This document shows, piece by piece, positions 1-10,851 of a stretch of DNA of 64,000 bases. The notes beneath the pieces are model-generated. The model was not told the DNA's origin and searched no databases. It saw only the letters and a program-made list of their open reading frames with translations. The stretch's first letter is position 1; every line of letters starts with the position of its first letter. This stretch comes from Saccharothrix carnea (GTDB taxonomy: Bacteria > Actinomycetota > Actinomycetes > Mycobacteriales > Pseudonocardiaceae). The stretch lies in NCBI RefSeq assembly GCF_003014735.1, contig NZ_PYAX01000003.1:62001-126000 (forward strand), read 5' to 3'. The position numbers were made by a program, and so were the translations under genes.

Positions 1-293
1 CGCGCCTCCGGGGTGAACGCGGCCGCGTACACCAGGCGGGTGCCGTCCTGCTTCGCGTCCTCCCACAACGCTTCCGCCTCCCTCCGTTCGGCATCGGTCG
101 CGCCGTAGAGCCCGAGCAGCGCGCCCAGTTCGGTCCAACTCGGACTGATGTACCCGTTCTCCATCCGCGACAGCGTCGACTGCGTCTTCCGCGTCAGCGC
201 GTGGTAGTCGATCTCGGTCTTGCCCGCCCGCTTGCGCAAAGCGTTGAGGAACTGCCCCAGCTTGCGCTTGCGTCGGGTTTGGACGGCTGCCAT
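1..293 (-). CDS. XRE-family helix-turn-helix regulator (5' part only, runs off the window)
   Basis: The first 97 residues read MAAVQTRRKRKLGQF and continue with a clear Cro/C1-type HTH (about residues 11-66: LNALRKRAG, TRKTQSTLSRMENG, then a third helix). The tail resembles actinobacterial XRE regulators that carry a DUF5753 domain, but that domain would lie outside the window. The start ATG (293-291) has GAGGAGAG about 8 bases upstream, and a -10-like TAGGGT lies farther up on the same strand. The gene is divergent from the ATPase/HNH pair, so it could be their regulator. That link is inferred from position only. Confidence 0.85.
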   Translation of the reverse strand, partial: MAAVQTRRKRKLGQFLNALRKRAGKTEIDYHALTRKTQSTLSRMENGYISPSWTELGALLGLYGATDAERREAEALWEDAKQDGTRLVYAAAFTPEA

Positions 294-460
294 GCGGATC
301 TCTCCTCGCTGGAAAAGAACTGCGAACACCCTAGTGCGGTTCCGCAGCCCGCTCTCTTTCACTCGATCGAGCGCCAAAAGGTGCATATTCTCCCCCTCAC
401 TCGTCCCCCGTCGGTTACCCCGCGGGCGGGGGCGGGCACCCGCGGGACGTGCCCGACGAT

Positions 461-489
461 CTGGACGGGTGATCAGCGCCGACTAAAGT
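461..489 (+). promoter_or_regulatory. Probable promoter of the Septu-like operon, leaderless
   Basis: CTGGAC (461-466) and TAAAGT (484-489) are separated by 17 bases, a good sigma-70/HrdB-type arrangement. The -10 box ends 8 bases before the ATG at 498 and no Shine-Dalgarno sequence intervenes, so the transcript probably starts at or next to the start codon. Confidence 0.55.
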
Positions 490-497
490 CTGGCCAC

Positions 498-1832
498 ATG
501 TACATCTCGCAGGTCCGGCTGCGGAACGTCAAGGGGTTCCACGGCGCCCGCGAAGTGGATCTCAAGCTCACCGCGCCCGGCTGGACGGTGATCGCGGGCC
601 GCAACGGGTCGGGCAAGACGTCGCTGCTCAGGGCGATCGCGCTGGCCGTCAGCGGTCCGGCGGTGGCCCGCAACCTGGTACCCGACTTCGAGAACTGGGT
701 CACCGCGGGCCAGCGGGAGGGCGTGGTCCAGGTCCAGTTCACCCACGACCGGCGGGTGGAGAAGTTCGGCAAGGGCCGCCCGCCCGAGGGCAGGCTGTGG
801 GCCGGCCTGGGCTGGACGATGCCGGACGAGGAGAGCCGCCCCACGCACCGGGGCCTGCAGCCGTCGCTGAAGGAGAAGCTGGAGGGCAGCAAGACCGCCG
901 CCCTGCGCGGACCGTGGCAGGACAACCCGACCGGGTGGTTCTGCGCGGCCTACGGCCCGTTCCGGCGGCTCGTCGGCGGCGCGGGCGACGCGCAGCGGCT
1001 GATGCTCAGCCACGGCCCGGTGTCCCGGCTGGCGAGCCTCTTCCACGAGGACGCGTCGCTGGCCGAGGGCGTCGGCTGGCTCATCGAGCAGCACCTGAGG
1101 TCGCTGGAGCGCAGGCCGGGCGCGGAGGAGCTGAAGACCGTCGCGCTCGGCGTGCTGTCGGACGGCCTGCTGCCCGACGACTACCGGATCGAGGGCGTCG
1201 ACTCCGACGGCCTGTGGGTGGTCAGCGGCGGGCACCGGTTCCCGCTGCGGGAGATGAGCGACGGCTACCGCACCGTCGCCGCGCTCGTGGTGGACCTGAT
1301 CAAGCAGATCCACGAGTCGTACGGCGACCTGAAGACCACGCCCACCGCGCACGGCCTGGCCCTGACCGCGCCCGGCGTGGTGATCATCGACGAGGTGGAC
1401 GCGCACCTGCACGTGTCGTGGCAGAAGCGGATCGGCGGCTGGCTCAAGGAGCACTTCCCGAACATCCAGTTCATCGTCACCACGCACAGCCCGTACCTGT
1501 GCCAGGCCGCCGACCCCGGCGGGCTGATCCGGCTGCCGGGACCGGACCAGCAGGAACCGCCGCGGGTGGTCGACCGGGAGCTCTACGAGCGGATCGTCTA
1601 CGGCAGCGGTGACGACGCGGTGCTCTCGGAGCTCTTCGGCCTGGACACGCCCTACTCCGAACGCGCGCAGGAACTGCGGGCCGAACTGGTGGACCTGGAG
1701 GTCGCGGTGATCGGCGGCACGGCCGACGCCCGCGCGGTGCGCCGCTACGAGGCGCTGCGGGCGTTGCTGACCAGCTCACCGGTGGCCCGCACGCGCGAGG
1801 TCGCCGCACGGCTGGAACGCGACGGGACGTGA
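498..1832 (+). CDS. AAA/SMC-like ATPase, PtuA-like (Septu-type defence candidate)
   Basis: A 444-residue ABC/SMC-type ATPase of the AAA_15/AAA_21 kind. The N-terminus MYISQVRLRNVKGF is typical of OLD/PtuA-like ATPases. Walker A is GRNGSGKTS (residues 34-42), a degenerate signature MSDGYR lies near 253, Walker B is VVIIDEVDAHLH (about 293-304) and a switch histidine sits in TTHSPY (about 328). The ATG at 498 is chosen because conserved sequence begins there; the frame is open upstream to about 201 but that part looks random. The stop overlaps the GTG of the HNH gene by 4 bases, so translation is probably coupled. Septu PtuA proteins are ATPases of about this size paired with an HNH nuclease. 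Assignment to Septu rests on motif and gene order and has not been tested by homology search. An alternative is another two-gene ATPase-HNH nuclease family. Confidence 0.8.
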   Translation: MYISQVRLRNVKGFHGAREVDLKLTAPGWTVIAGRNGSGKTSLLRAIALAVSGPAVARNLVPDFENWVTAGQREGVVQVQFTHDRRVEKFGKGRPPEGRLWAGLGWTMPDEESRPTHRGLQPSLKEKLEGSKTAALRGPWQDNPTGWFCAAYGPFRRLVGGAGDAQRLMLSHGPVSRLASLFHEDASLAEGVGWLIEQHLRSLERRPGAEELKTVALGVLSDGLLPDDYRIEGVDSDGLWVVSGGHRFPLREMSDGYRTVAALVVDLIKQIHESYGDLKTTPTAHGLALTAPGVVIIDEVDAHLHVSWQKRIGGWLKEHFPNIQFIVTTHSPYLCQAADPGGLIRLPGPDQQEPPRVVDRELYERIVYGSGDDAVLSELFGLDTPYSERAQELRAELVDLEVAVIGGTADARAVRRYEALRALLTSSPVARTREVAARLERDGT

Positions 1833-2569
1833 TCCGGCTCGTCCGGCCCGCGCTGCCCGCCGAACTGGCCGCCCGGCTGCCCGAGCTCACCGAGGAGATC
1901 GGCAACGCCACGCACCGCACACGGACCGCACGCGCGTTGTGGAAGCGCGCCGTCGTGCGGCGGAACGTGCACGCGCCGTTGCGGCGGTTGTTGGAGGACA
2001 TGGCGCCGGGCTATCAGCGGTGCATGTACTGCGGTGACAGCCAGGGCACCGACATCGACCACTTCGAGCCGCTGTCGCTCAACCCGCTGCGCACGTTCGA
2101 CTGGCTCAACCACCTGCTGGCCTGCTCGACGTGCAACAGCAACCTCAAGCGGGACCGGTTCCCGGTGGCCGAGGACGGCACGCCGCTGCTGGTGGACCCC
2201 ACCACCGAGGACCCGTTCGACCACCTCCTGCTCACACTGTCACTGGGCGTGTACGTGGCGCGCACGGAGAAGGGCGAGGCGACGATCGACGTGTGCGGCC
2301 TCAACCGGCCGGTGCTGACCCAGGGACGGGTGCACGCGAGGCGGGTGGTGCTGATGTGCCTGTCGCGGTGGACGGCCGGGCGGGCGCGGGACGCGGCGGA
2401 CGAGATGCGCGAGGCAGTGCTGACCGTGCGGGGGCAACCGTTCGCGGACGTCTGCCAGGCGATGCTGCGCCTGGCGCGGTCACCGGGCGCGGACCTGGTG
2501 TTCGAGGAGACGCCCTGGGCCTTGGCCGTGCTGAGGGACGAGGAGCTGCGGACGCAGTTGCTGGCCTGA
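1829..2569 (+). CDS. HNH endonuclease, PtuB-like
   Basis: A 246-residue protein with a central HNH nuclease core: CMYC (about 65-68), the DIDHF catalytic block (about 75-79), then CSTCNSNLK (about 100-108), so two CxxC zinc pairs flank the His-metal finger. This matches the layout of the HNH partner in Septu (PtuB) and the retron-associated PtuB family, which are near 240 residues. The residues after about 120 are alpha-helical-looking and unassigned. The GTG start overlaps the ATPase stop (GTGA). PtuA-PtuB complexes are known to degrade nucleic acid in phage defence. Here the activity is inferred from context. Confidence 0.78.
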   Translation: MIRLVRPALPAELAARLPELTEEIGNATHRTRTARALWKRAVVRRNVHAPLRRLLEDMAPGYQRCMYCGDSQGTDIDHFEPLSLNPLRTFDWLNHLLACSTCNSNLKRDRFPVAEDGTPLLVDPTTEDPFDHLLLTLSLGVYVARTEKGEATIDVCGLNRPVLTQGRVHARRVVLMCLSRWTAGRARDAADEMREAVLTVRGQPFADVCQAMLRLARSPGADLVFEETPWALAVLRDEELRTQLLA

Positions 2570-2650
2570 GGCCGCGTCACCTGGAAAGGCCCCGCACCGG
2601 TTTGGGAAATCCACCTGAAATTGTCGGACCCCCGGTACATCATGGCCCGC

Positions 2651-3643
2651 ATGGCAGACGCAATCGTGGCCGAGGGACTGGTCAAGCGCTACAAGTCGGT
2701 GGTCGCTCTCGACGGCCTCGACCTCGTGGTGCCCGAAGGGACCGTCATGGGCCTGCTCGGGCCGAACGGCGCGGGCAAGACGACGACGGTTCGCGTGCTC
2801 ACCACGCTGCTGGAGCACGACGAGGGCACCGCCACCGTCACCGGGCTGGACGTCATCGCCGACGCCAAGGAGCTGCGCCGCCGGATCGGGTTGTCCGGCC
2901 AGTACGCGGCCGTGGACGAGAACCTGACCGGGTTCGAGAACCTCGACATGGTCGGCAGGCTCTACCACCTGGGCAAGAAGCGCAGCCGGGAGCGGGCGCG
3001 CGAGCTGCTGGAGCGGTTCGACCTGGTGGAGGCGGGTGACCGGGAGGTCAAGGGTTACTCGGGCGGCATGCGCCGGAGGCTGGACCTGGCGGGCGCGCTG
3101 GTGGCCAAGCCGAGGGTGCTGTTCCTCGACGAGCCGACCACGGGCCTCGACCCGCGCAGCCGGCTCGGCATGTGGGACGTGATCTCCGAACTCGTGGCGG
3201 GCGGCACGACCCTGCTGCTCACCACGCAGTACCTGGAGGAGGCCGACCGGCTCGCGGACAAGATCGCGGTCATCGACCACGGCAAGGTCATCGCGCTGGG
3301 CACCTCGAACGAGCTGAAGGACCAGGTCGGCGGTGAACGGCTGGAGCTGACGCTGGGCTCCGCGCAGGACGCGGAGACGGCGAAGGCGGCGCTGACGCCG
3401 CTGGCGATCGCGGAGATCAGCCGCGACGAGCGCGGGCACCGGCTGACCGTGCCGGTGGCGGGTGGTGCCGAGGTGCTGGTGGACGGCATCCGGAGGCTGG
3501 ACGCCGAGTCGGTCAAGGTGCTCGACATCGGCCTGCGCAGGCCGACGCTGGACGACGTGTTCCTCTCGCTGACCGGACACGCGGCCGAGAACGACGGCGC
3601 CGACGAGAACGCCGAAGAGAAGCAGGGGGAGCAGGGGAAATGA
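2651..3643 (+). CDS. Daunorubicin-resistance (DrrA) family ABC transporter ATP-binding protein
   Basis: Cytosolic ATPase of an ABC-2 exporter, 330 residues. Walker A GPNGAGKT (37-44), Q-loop around SGQYAAVDENLTG, signature YSGGMRR (about 135-141) and Walker B VLFLDEPTTGLD (about 156-167) are all intact. The C-terminal third has the DrrA-type accessory domain ending in an acidic, lysine-rich tail. ATG at 2651 gives the family-like N-terminus MADAIVAEGLVKRY; an ATG at 2642 is an alternative and no clear ribosome site separates them. The stop overlaps the permease start by 4 bases. Substrate unknown; DrrA relatives export drugs or lipids. Confidence 0.92.
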   Translation: MADAIVAEGLVKRYKSVVALDGLDLVVPEGTVMGLLGPNGAGKTTTVRVLTTLLEHDEGTATVTGLDVIADAKELRRRIGLSGQYAAVDENLTGFENLDMVGRLYHLGKKRSRERARELLERFDLVEAGDREVKGYSGGMRRRLDLAGALVAKPRVLFLDEPTTGLDPRSRLGMWDVISELVAGGTTLLLTTQYLEEADRLADKIAVIDHGKVIALGTSNELKDQVGGERLELTLGSAQDAETAKAALTPLAIAEISRDERGHRLTVPVAGGAEVLVDGIRRLDAESVKVLDIGLRRPTLDDVFLSLTGHAAENDGADENAEEKQGEQGK

Positions 3644-4443
3644 GCGCGTTCACGGAGGCGTTGAGCGACGGCGCGGTGGTCGCCAAGCGCAACCTCATCA
3701 AGGTCAAGCGGGTCCCGGACCTGATCGTGGGCTCGACGTTGGCGCCGATCATGTTCGTGCTGTTGTTCGCGTACGTGTTCGGCGGCTCGATCGCCATCCC
3801 CGGCCTGGACTACCGCGAGTTCCTGATGGCGGGGATCTTCGCGCAGACCGTGGTGTTCGGCGCGTCGATCACCGGCAGCGGGCTGGCCGAGGACATCAAG
3901 AAGGGCGTGATCGACCGGTTCCGGTCGCTGCCGATGGCGCGGTCCGCGGTGCTGATCGGGCGCACCACCAGCGACCTGGTGAACAACGTGATCGTCATCG
4001 TGGTGATGTCGTTGACGGGCCTGATCGTGGGCTGGCGGATCCACTCCTCGCCGCTGGAGGCGCTGGCCGGGTTCGGCTTGCTGCTGCTGTTCGCCTACGC
4101 GGTGTCGTGGGGCATGGCGATCGTCGGGTTGATGGTGCGCAGCCCCGAGGTGTTCAACAACGCCTCGTTCATCGTGATCTTCCCGTTGACGTTCATCGCG
4201 AACACGTTCGTGCAGGAGAGCAACCTGCCCGGACCGCTGAAGACGTTCGCCGAGTGGAACCCGGTGTCGGCGGTGACGGCCGCGGCACGTGAGCTGTTCG
4301 GCAACACCAACCCGATGGCGCCGCCAGCGGACGTGTGGCCGTTGCAGCACCCGGTGCTGATGACGTTGATCTGGGTGGTTGTGTTCCTGGTGATCTTCGT
4401 GCCGCTGGCGATCCGGCAGTACCGCAAGGCGGTGTCGCGCTAG
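3640..4443 (+). CDS. ABC-2 type (DrrB-like) transporter permease
   Basis: Integral membrane partner of the preceding ATPase, 267 residues with about six hydrophobic segments and the ABC-2 signature region around GSGLAEDIKKGVIDRFRSLP, which precedes the third segment. ATGA overlap with the ATPase stop implies a two-gene exporter operon. The protein is close to the usual DrrB length. No nearby biosynthetic cluster indicates the substrate. Confidence 0.92.
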   Translation: MSAFTEALSDGAVVAKRNLIKVKRVPDLIVGSTLAPIMFVLLFAYVFGGSIAIPGLDYREFLMAGIFAQTVVFGASITGSGLAEDIKKGVIDRFRSLPMARSAVLIGRTTSDLVNNVIVIVVMSLTGLIVGWRIHSSPLEALAGFGLLLLFAYAVSWGMAIVGLMVRSPEVFNNASFIVIFPLTFIANTFVQESNLPGPLKTFAEWNPVSAVTAAARELFGNTNPMAPPADVWPLQHPVLMTLIWVVVFLVIFVPLAIRQYRKAVSR

Positions 4444-4541
4444 GCCAAGCGCAGCAAACTCGTTCTTGTCAAGAGCCGAACAGGTTTCGGATCGACCGCA
4501 CGACGGGTAGCCGGTGGACAACAGAGCCCGAGGAGGCGCAG

Positions 4542-5093
4542 ATGTCCACCGGCACCACTATCGGCGTGATCGTCGTCGTGCTGGTCGTGCTGGCCGCGAT
4601 CGCGGTGCTGCTGAAGTTCGTCATGCAGCGCAAGAGGTTGCGCTCGAAGTTCGGCCCCGAGTACGAGCGCGCCTTGGAGCGCAATGGCAGCCGCATGGCG
4701 GCGGAACGGGAGCTCGCGGAACGAGAACGCGAGCACTCGAAGCTCCAGCTCCGCACGCTCGACCCCACGACGCGCGACAACTACGCCCGCACCTGGACCA
4801 GCGTCCAGGAGCAGTTCGTCGACGAGCCGACCCAGGCCGTCGGCCAGGCGGACCACCTGATCACCGACCTGATGGCCGAACGCGGCTACCCCACCGAGGG
4901 GCACGAGCGCCGCGAGGAGCTGCTGTCGGTCGAGCACGCCCGCACGCTCGACCACTACCGGCAGGCGCGCTCGATCGTCGAGCGCCAGGAGCGCGGCGAG
5001 GCGACGACCGAGGACCTGCGCACCGCGATGGTCCACTACCGCACCGTGTTCGAAGACCTGCTGGGCGACCACCGGGAAGGGGCGCGGTCATGA
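4542..5093 (+). CDS. Membrane-anchored hypothetical protein (paralogous C-terminal domain with the next gene)
   Basis: A 183-residue protein with an N-terminal membrane segment (about residues 6-28, TTIGVIVVVLVVLAAIAVLL), then a charged, predicted helical region. The block FVDEPTQAVGQADHLITDLM and the ending HYRTVFEDLL recur in the following gene as FVDDPREAVQRADELVAQVM and RYRTFFDRLL. Start ATG 4542 has AGGAGG 6 bases upstream (4531-4536). The stop overlaps the next ATG by 4 bases. No function is assigned. Similar small membrane proteins are common in actinomycetes. Confidence 0.82.
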   Translation: MSTGTTIGVIVVVLVVLAAIAVLLKFVMQRKRLRSKFGPEYERALERNGSRMAAERELAEREREHSKLQLRTLDPTTRDNYARTWTSVQEQFVDEPTQAVGQADHLITDLMAERGYPTEGHERREELLSVEHARTLDHYRQARSIVERQERGEATTEDLRTAMVHYRTVFEDLLGDHREGARS

Positions 5094-5737
5094 CCGAGCA
5101 ACGTCAGCACCTCACCACCGAGGACTTCGCCGAACGCCCGCCGCTCGACCGCGAGCCGCACGGCGGCCACCAGGTCGAGCGGGACCCGGTCGAGCAGACC
5201 CCGGCCGACCGCGACGTCGCGGAGCCGAACCTGACCGACCAGGAGCGCTTCGACCGGGAGCCCGTGCCGACCGACGAGCCCGCCACGCACGACGAGCCGT
5301 CCGCGCACGAGCAGCCCGCCGGCTACCACGAGTCCGGCTACCACGACTCCGGTCTGCACGAGCCCGACGCGCAGGAGCCCGACGCGCACAGGTCGGTGCA
5401 CGAGTCCGGCGCGCAAGACGGGCGTGAAGCGCCGGTCGAGCTGTCCGCGGCCGAGACGACGGCGGGCGACGCCCCGCTGTTCACCGACGACGACGCGGCC
5501 GACTACCAGGCCGAGTGGCGGGCGCTGCAGGCCGACTTCGTCGACGACCCGCGCGAGGCCGTGCAGCGGGCCGACGAACTGGTCGCCCAGGTGATGCAGA
5601 CGCTGGCCACCACGTTCAACGAGCACAAGCACGCGCTCGAAGAGCAGTGGCAGCGGGGCGACGAGGTGCAGACGGAGGAGCTGCGGCAGGCCCTCAAGCG
5701 CTACCGCACGTTCTTCGACCGGCTGCTGTCCGTCTGA
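5090..5737 (+). CDS. Hypothetical protein with acidic His-rich linker, partner of the upstream gene
   Basis: A 215-residue soluble protein in two parts. Residues 1 to about 135 are low-complexity, rich in Asp, Glu, Pro and His, with repeats such as YHESGYHDSGLHEPDAQ. The remaining 80 residues are a helical domain clearly related to the C-terminus of the gene at 4542 (W-x2-Q/L-x-F-V-D-D/E-P core, terminal RYRTFFDRLL). Start ATG overlaps the upstream stop, so the two are almost certainly co-translated. The paralogous domains suggest a pairing or oligomerization role, but nothing identifies a biochemical function. Confidence 0.8.
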   Translation: MTEQRQHLTTEDFAERPPLDREPHGGHQVERDPVEQTPADRDVAEPNLTDQERFDREPVPTDEPATHDEPSAHEQPAGYHESGYHDSGLHEPDAQEPDAHRSVHESGAQDGREAPVELSAAETTAGDAPLFTDDDAADYQAEWRALQADFVDDPREAVQRADELVAQVMQTLATTFNEHKHALEEQWQRGDEVQTEELRQALKRYRTFFDRLLSV

Positions 5738-5758
5738 CCAACACCGAAGTGGGGACTC

Positions 5759-5794
5759 CCCGTTGTGCGTCTGGCGACCCAGGTGCACAACGGG
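5759..5794. terminator. Hairpin between two convergent genes
   Basis: CCCGTTGTGC (5759-5768) and GCACAACGGG (5785-5794) form a perfect 10-bp stem. Inside it CTGG/CCAG adds four more pairs around a CGAC tetraloop. It lies between the stops of the genes ending at 5737 (+) and 5819 (-), so a bidirectional terminator is likely. No long T tract follows. Confidence 0.6.
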
Positions 5795-5818
5795 TGAACC
5801 CATGTCCGGCCCCGGAGG

Positions 5819-6145
5819 TCACCCGGGCAGTTCCCGGATCTCCATCTCCAGCACGTCGATCTCGTCGCTGATCGCCTCGTCCAGCATCCGGTCGAGCAGC
5901 TCGGAGCAGTCCGACGACCCGAGGCCGAACCGGGGCACCTGCTCCCACCACACCGCCGGGTTGTTCCAGAACGAACCGGAACCCTGGTCGACGCCTTCGA
6001 GGCAGCGCAGCCGCGAATCGTCGTCCGGCAGTCGGCGGACGTAGTCGATGAACCTGGCCAGCGCGTTCGGGTTGATCACCGGTACCGCGCCGTACCCGCG
6101 CAGGCAGTCCTCGAGCTCCGTCAGGAACTCCTCTTTGAACGTCAT
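5819..6145 (-). CDS. Conserved-looking hypothetical protein
   Basis: A 108-residue acidic protein beginning MTFKEEFLTELEDCLRGYG and ending in VLEMEIRELPG. It has no membrane segment or signal peptide and looks alpha-helical with several Trp/Phe positions (SFWNNPAVWWEQVP). The ATG at 6145 is preferred over upstream starts in the same open frame because the upstream part is Pro/Arg-rich and random in character; a weak GGGGGTGG lies just upstream. Not recognised. Stands alone between a terminator and the GntR gene. The 237-base gap 6146-6382 holds nothing I can assign. Confidence 0.65.
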   Translation of the reverse strand: MTFKEEFLTELEDCLRGYGAVPVINPNALARFIDYVRRLPDDDSRLRCLEGVDQGSGSFWNNPAVWWEQVPRFGLGSSDCSELLDRMLDEAISDEIDVLEMEIRELPG

Positions 6146-6382
6146 GGCGCCACCCCCGCTTCCCCCGCTGCGTCGCGGGTGAGGAGGACTCACGTCCCAG
6201 GGCACCAACGGTACCGCCGCCGGGGCACGGAGAACTTGCTGCCAATGGGCGGTTCCAGGGCAAGATTCGCTAACGGTCGGGCGGTCGCACCGTGACCGGG
6301 ACACCCGCCGGACGTCGGATGACCGGACAGTCCTCAGTGGACGGTCGACCCGGGACGCGCGACGGTTACCACGACGTGACCT

Positions 6383-7156
6383 TCACTCCGCGCGCAGCCG
6401 CGCCATGAAGCTGAACCGGTCGCCCCGGTAGAGCGAGCGGACGCGCTCGATCGGCTCGCCGACGTTGTCATGGGACACGCGGTGCAGCAGCAACATCGGC
6501 AGCGCCGGGTTCGTGCCGATCAGCAACGCCTCGCGCGGCGTCGCCAGCACCGTCTCCACCCGTTCCTCGGCCTCGGCGAACACCACGCCCAACCGGTCGG
6601 CGAGGCACGCGTACAGCGACGTGGTCGGGTCGAACACCTCCAGCAGCGTCGGGAACCGCGCCTCGGACAGGTAGGTCGACTCCAGCCCGATCCGCTCGCC
6701 GTCCGCCAGCAGCACGCGTTCCAGGTGGACGACCGGGTCGCCACGCCGGATCCGCAGGTCCCGGGCCAGCACGTCGTCCGCGGGCAGGTGCTCGACCGTG
6801 ATCACCCCGCGCGACGGGTCCACGCCCTGCCGTCGCATGCCCTCGGTGTAGCTGAGCAGCGACAGCGGCTGCACCAGCTTCGGCGGCGCGACGTAGGTGC
6901 CGCTGCCCTGGCGGCGTTGCAGCTTGCCTTCGAGCACCAGCTCCCCGACCGCCTGCCGCAGCGTCACCCGCGACACCGCGAACCGCTCGGCCAGCTCCCG
7001 TTCCGACGGCAGCGCCGTGCCCTCGCCGAGGGCGTCGACGAGCCACAGCAGTTCGGTCTTCACCGCGTAGTAGCGGGGGATGCGGCCGTGTTCGGGGATA
7101 CCGGCGCGGACCGGCCCGTCCGCGCGGTACTGGGGCACGTAATGCGAGGCATGCAC
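6383..7156 (-). CDS. GntR-family (HutC/UTRA) transcriptional regulator
   Basis: A 257-residue regulator. The N-terminal winged HTH (about 30-95) contains LPSERELAERFAVSRVTLRQ, the GntR signature; the C-terminal half is a UTRA ligand-binding domain (LERVLLADGERIGLESTYL region). Length is typical for HutC-type members, which bind sugars, amino-acid derivatives or similar small molecules. It lies immediately downstream of, and in the same orientation as, the orphan glutamate-type binding protein, which is a plausible but unproven target. Confidence 0.9.
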   Translation of the reverse strand: MHASHYVPQYRADGPVRAGIPEHGRIPRYYAVKTELLWLVDALGEGTALPSERELAERFAVSRVTLRQAVGELVLEGKLQRRQGSGTYVAPPKLVQPLSLLSYTEGMRRQGVDPSRGVITVEHLPADDVLARDLRIRRGDPVVHLERVLLADGERIGLESTYLSEARFPTLLEVFDPTTSLYACLADRLGVVFAEAEERVETVLATPREALLIGTNPALPMLLLHRVSHDNVGEPIERVRSLYRGDRFSFMARLRAE

Positions 7157-7214
7157 GCGACGAGCCTACGGGGCGGTCCGGGCCGGTCAGACCGCTAACG
7201 GGGTGGGTCCCACG

Positions 7215-8048
7215 TCACGACGCGAGCTCCGGCGGGTCCGGGATGGCGTAACCGGACGCACCCACGTTGGCCTCCAGCGACTTGCGCCATTCGCCGGTGT
7301 CGATCATCTTCCGGACGGCGGCGGTGACCTTCGCCCTGCTGGTCGGGTCACCCTTGCGCATCCCGATGCCGTACTCCTCCTTGCTGAACGGCCGGTTGAC
7401 CACGCGCAGCAGCTCGGGGTTCTGCGCGGCGTACCCGGCGAGGATCACGTCGTCGGTCGTCATGGCGTCCACCTGCTCGGCCAGCAGCGCGGTGACGCAG
7501 TCGCTGAAATTGGGATATTCCACGAGTTGCACGGACTGCGCGAACTGGTCTTTCACGTACTGCGCCGAAGTGGTGTTCGCCACCGAGCACAGCTTCAGGT
7601 TGCCGGAGTTGAGCGATTCGGGCCCGGTGATCCGCTCGTCGGTCAACCGGACCAGCAGGTCCTGCCCGGCCACGAAGTACGGGCCGACGAAGTCGATGAC
7701 CTCCTTGCGCTTGTCGGTGATGGAGTAGCTGGACACGACGAGGTCCGCGGCGCCGCTGGTGAGCAGCTTCTCGCGTTCCGACGGCGTCGCCTCGGTGAAT
7801 GTGATGCCGGATTCCTCGACACCCAGTTCTTTCGCAACATAACGGGCCACGTCGACGTCGAAGCCGCGGTACGCGCCGTCCAATCGGCGCACACCGAGCC
7901 CCGGTTGGTCGTACGCCACGGCGATGGTCAGCTCGTTGGAGCTGTCCGCCTTGCCGGCGACGGTCGTGTCGTCACCGGTGGAGCACGACGCGAGGACAAG
8001 CGCGGCGGAACACGCGACCACGAGGGCGCGCAGCGGTGCCAGAGCCAT
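7215..8048 (-). CDS. Glutamate/polar amino-acid ABC transporter substrate-binding lipoprotein (orphan)
   Basis: A 277-residue family 3 extracellular solute-binding protein. Lipoprotein signal with lipobox LASC (Cys22). The mature part starts with an ITIAVxYDQPGLG-like segment and contains the family's GFDVDVARY and SYSITDKRKEVIDFVGPYF motifs, very similar in layout to the GluB protein encoded at 41584-42471. No permease or ATPase gene adjoins it, so it may feed the GluCDA transporter elsewhere in this window. Its promoter resembles that of gluA (8085-8114). Start ATG follows a pyrimidine-rich leader; AAAAGGGGAAGA lies just upstream on the coding strand as a ribosome site. Confidence 0.9.
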   Translation of the reverse strand: MALAPLRALVVACSAALVLASCSTGDDTTVAGKADSSNELTIAVAYDQPGLGVRRLDGAYRGFDVDVARYVAKELGVEESGITFTEATPSEREKLLTSGAADLVVSSYSITDKRKEVIDFVGPYFVAGQDLLVRLTDERITGPESLNSGNLKLCSVANTTSAQYVKDQFAQSVQLVEYPNFSDCVTALLAEQVDAMTTDDVILAGYAAQNPELLRVVNRPFSKEEYGIGMRKGDPTSRAKVTAAVRKMIDTGEWRKSLEANVGASGYAIPDPPELAS

Positions 8049-8084
8049 TCTTCCCCTTTTCGGGAGCTTCCTCGGGATGCCGGA

Positions 8085-8114
8085 AACCTAAGCGGCTCAA
8101 CGGACTTGGTCCAG
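8085..8114 (-). promoter_or_regulatory. Promoter of the orphan binding protein, shared motif with gluA
   Basis: On the minus strand CTGGAC (8114-8109), 18 bases, then TAGGTT (8090-8085), followed by TCCG. The gluA promoter has CTGGAC-N19-TAGGTTTCCG at nearly the same distance from its ATG. The -10/-35 assignment is by eye. Confidence 0.5.
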
Positions 8115-8183
8115 AGCCAGGGGGAAGATAGGGGACACCTGATCGGTCAAGGGTGACGGTTGTGTATCGAGACCGTGACCGCG

Positions 8184-10847
<2,664 letters not shown>

Positions 10848-10851
10848 GCCG

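Noticed and set aside
2621-2650. TTG at 2621 as the start of the ABC ATPase
   Set aside because: The extra residues SDPRYIMAR are not family-like and there is no ribosome site; ATG 2651 (or 2642) fits better.
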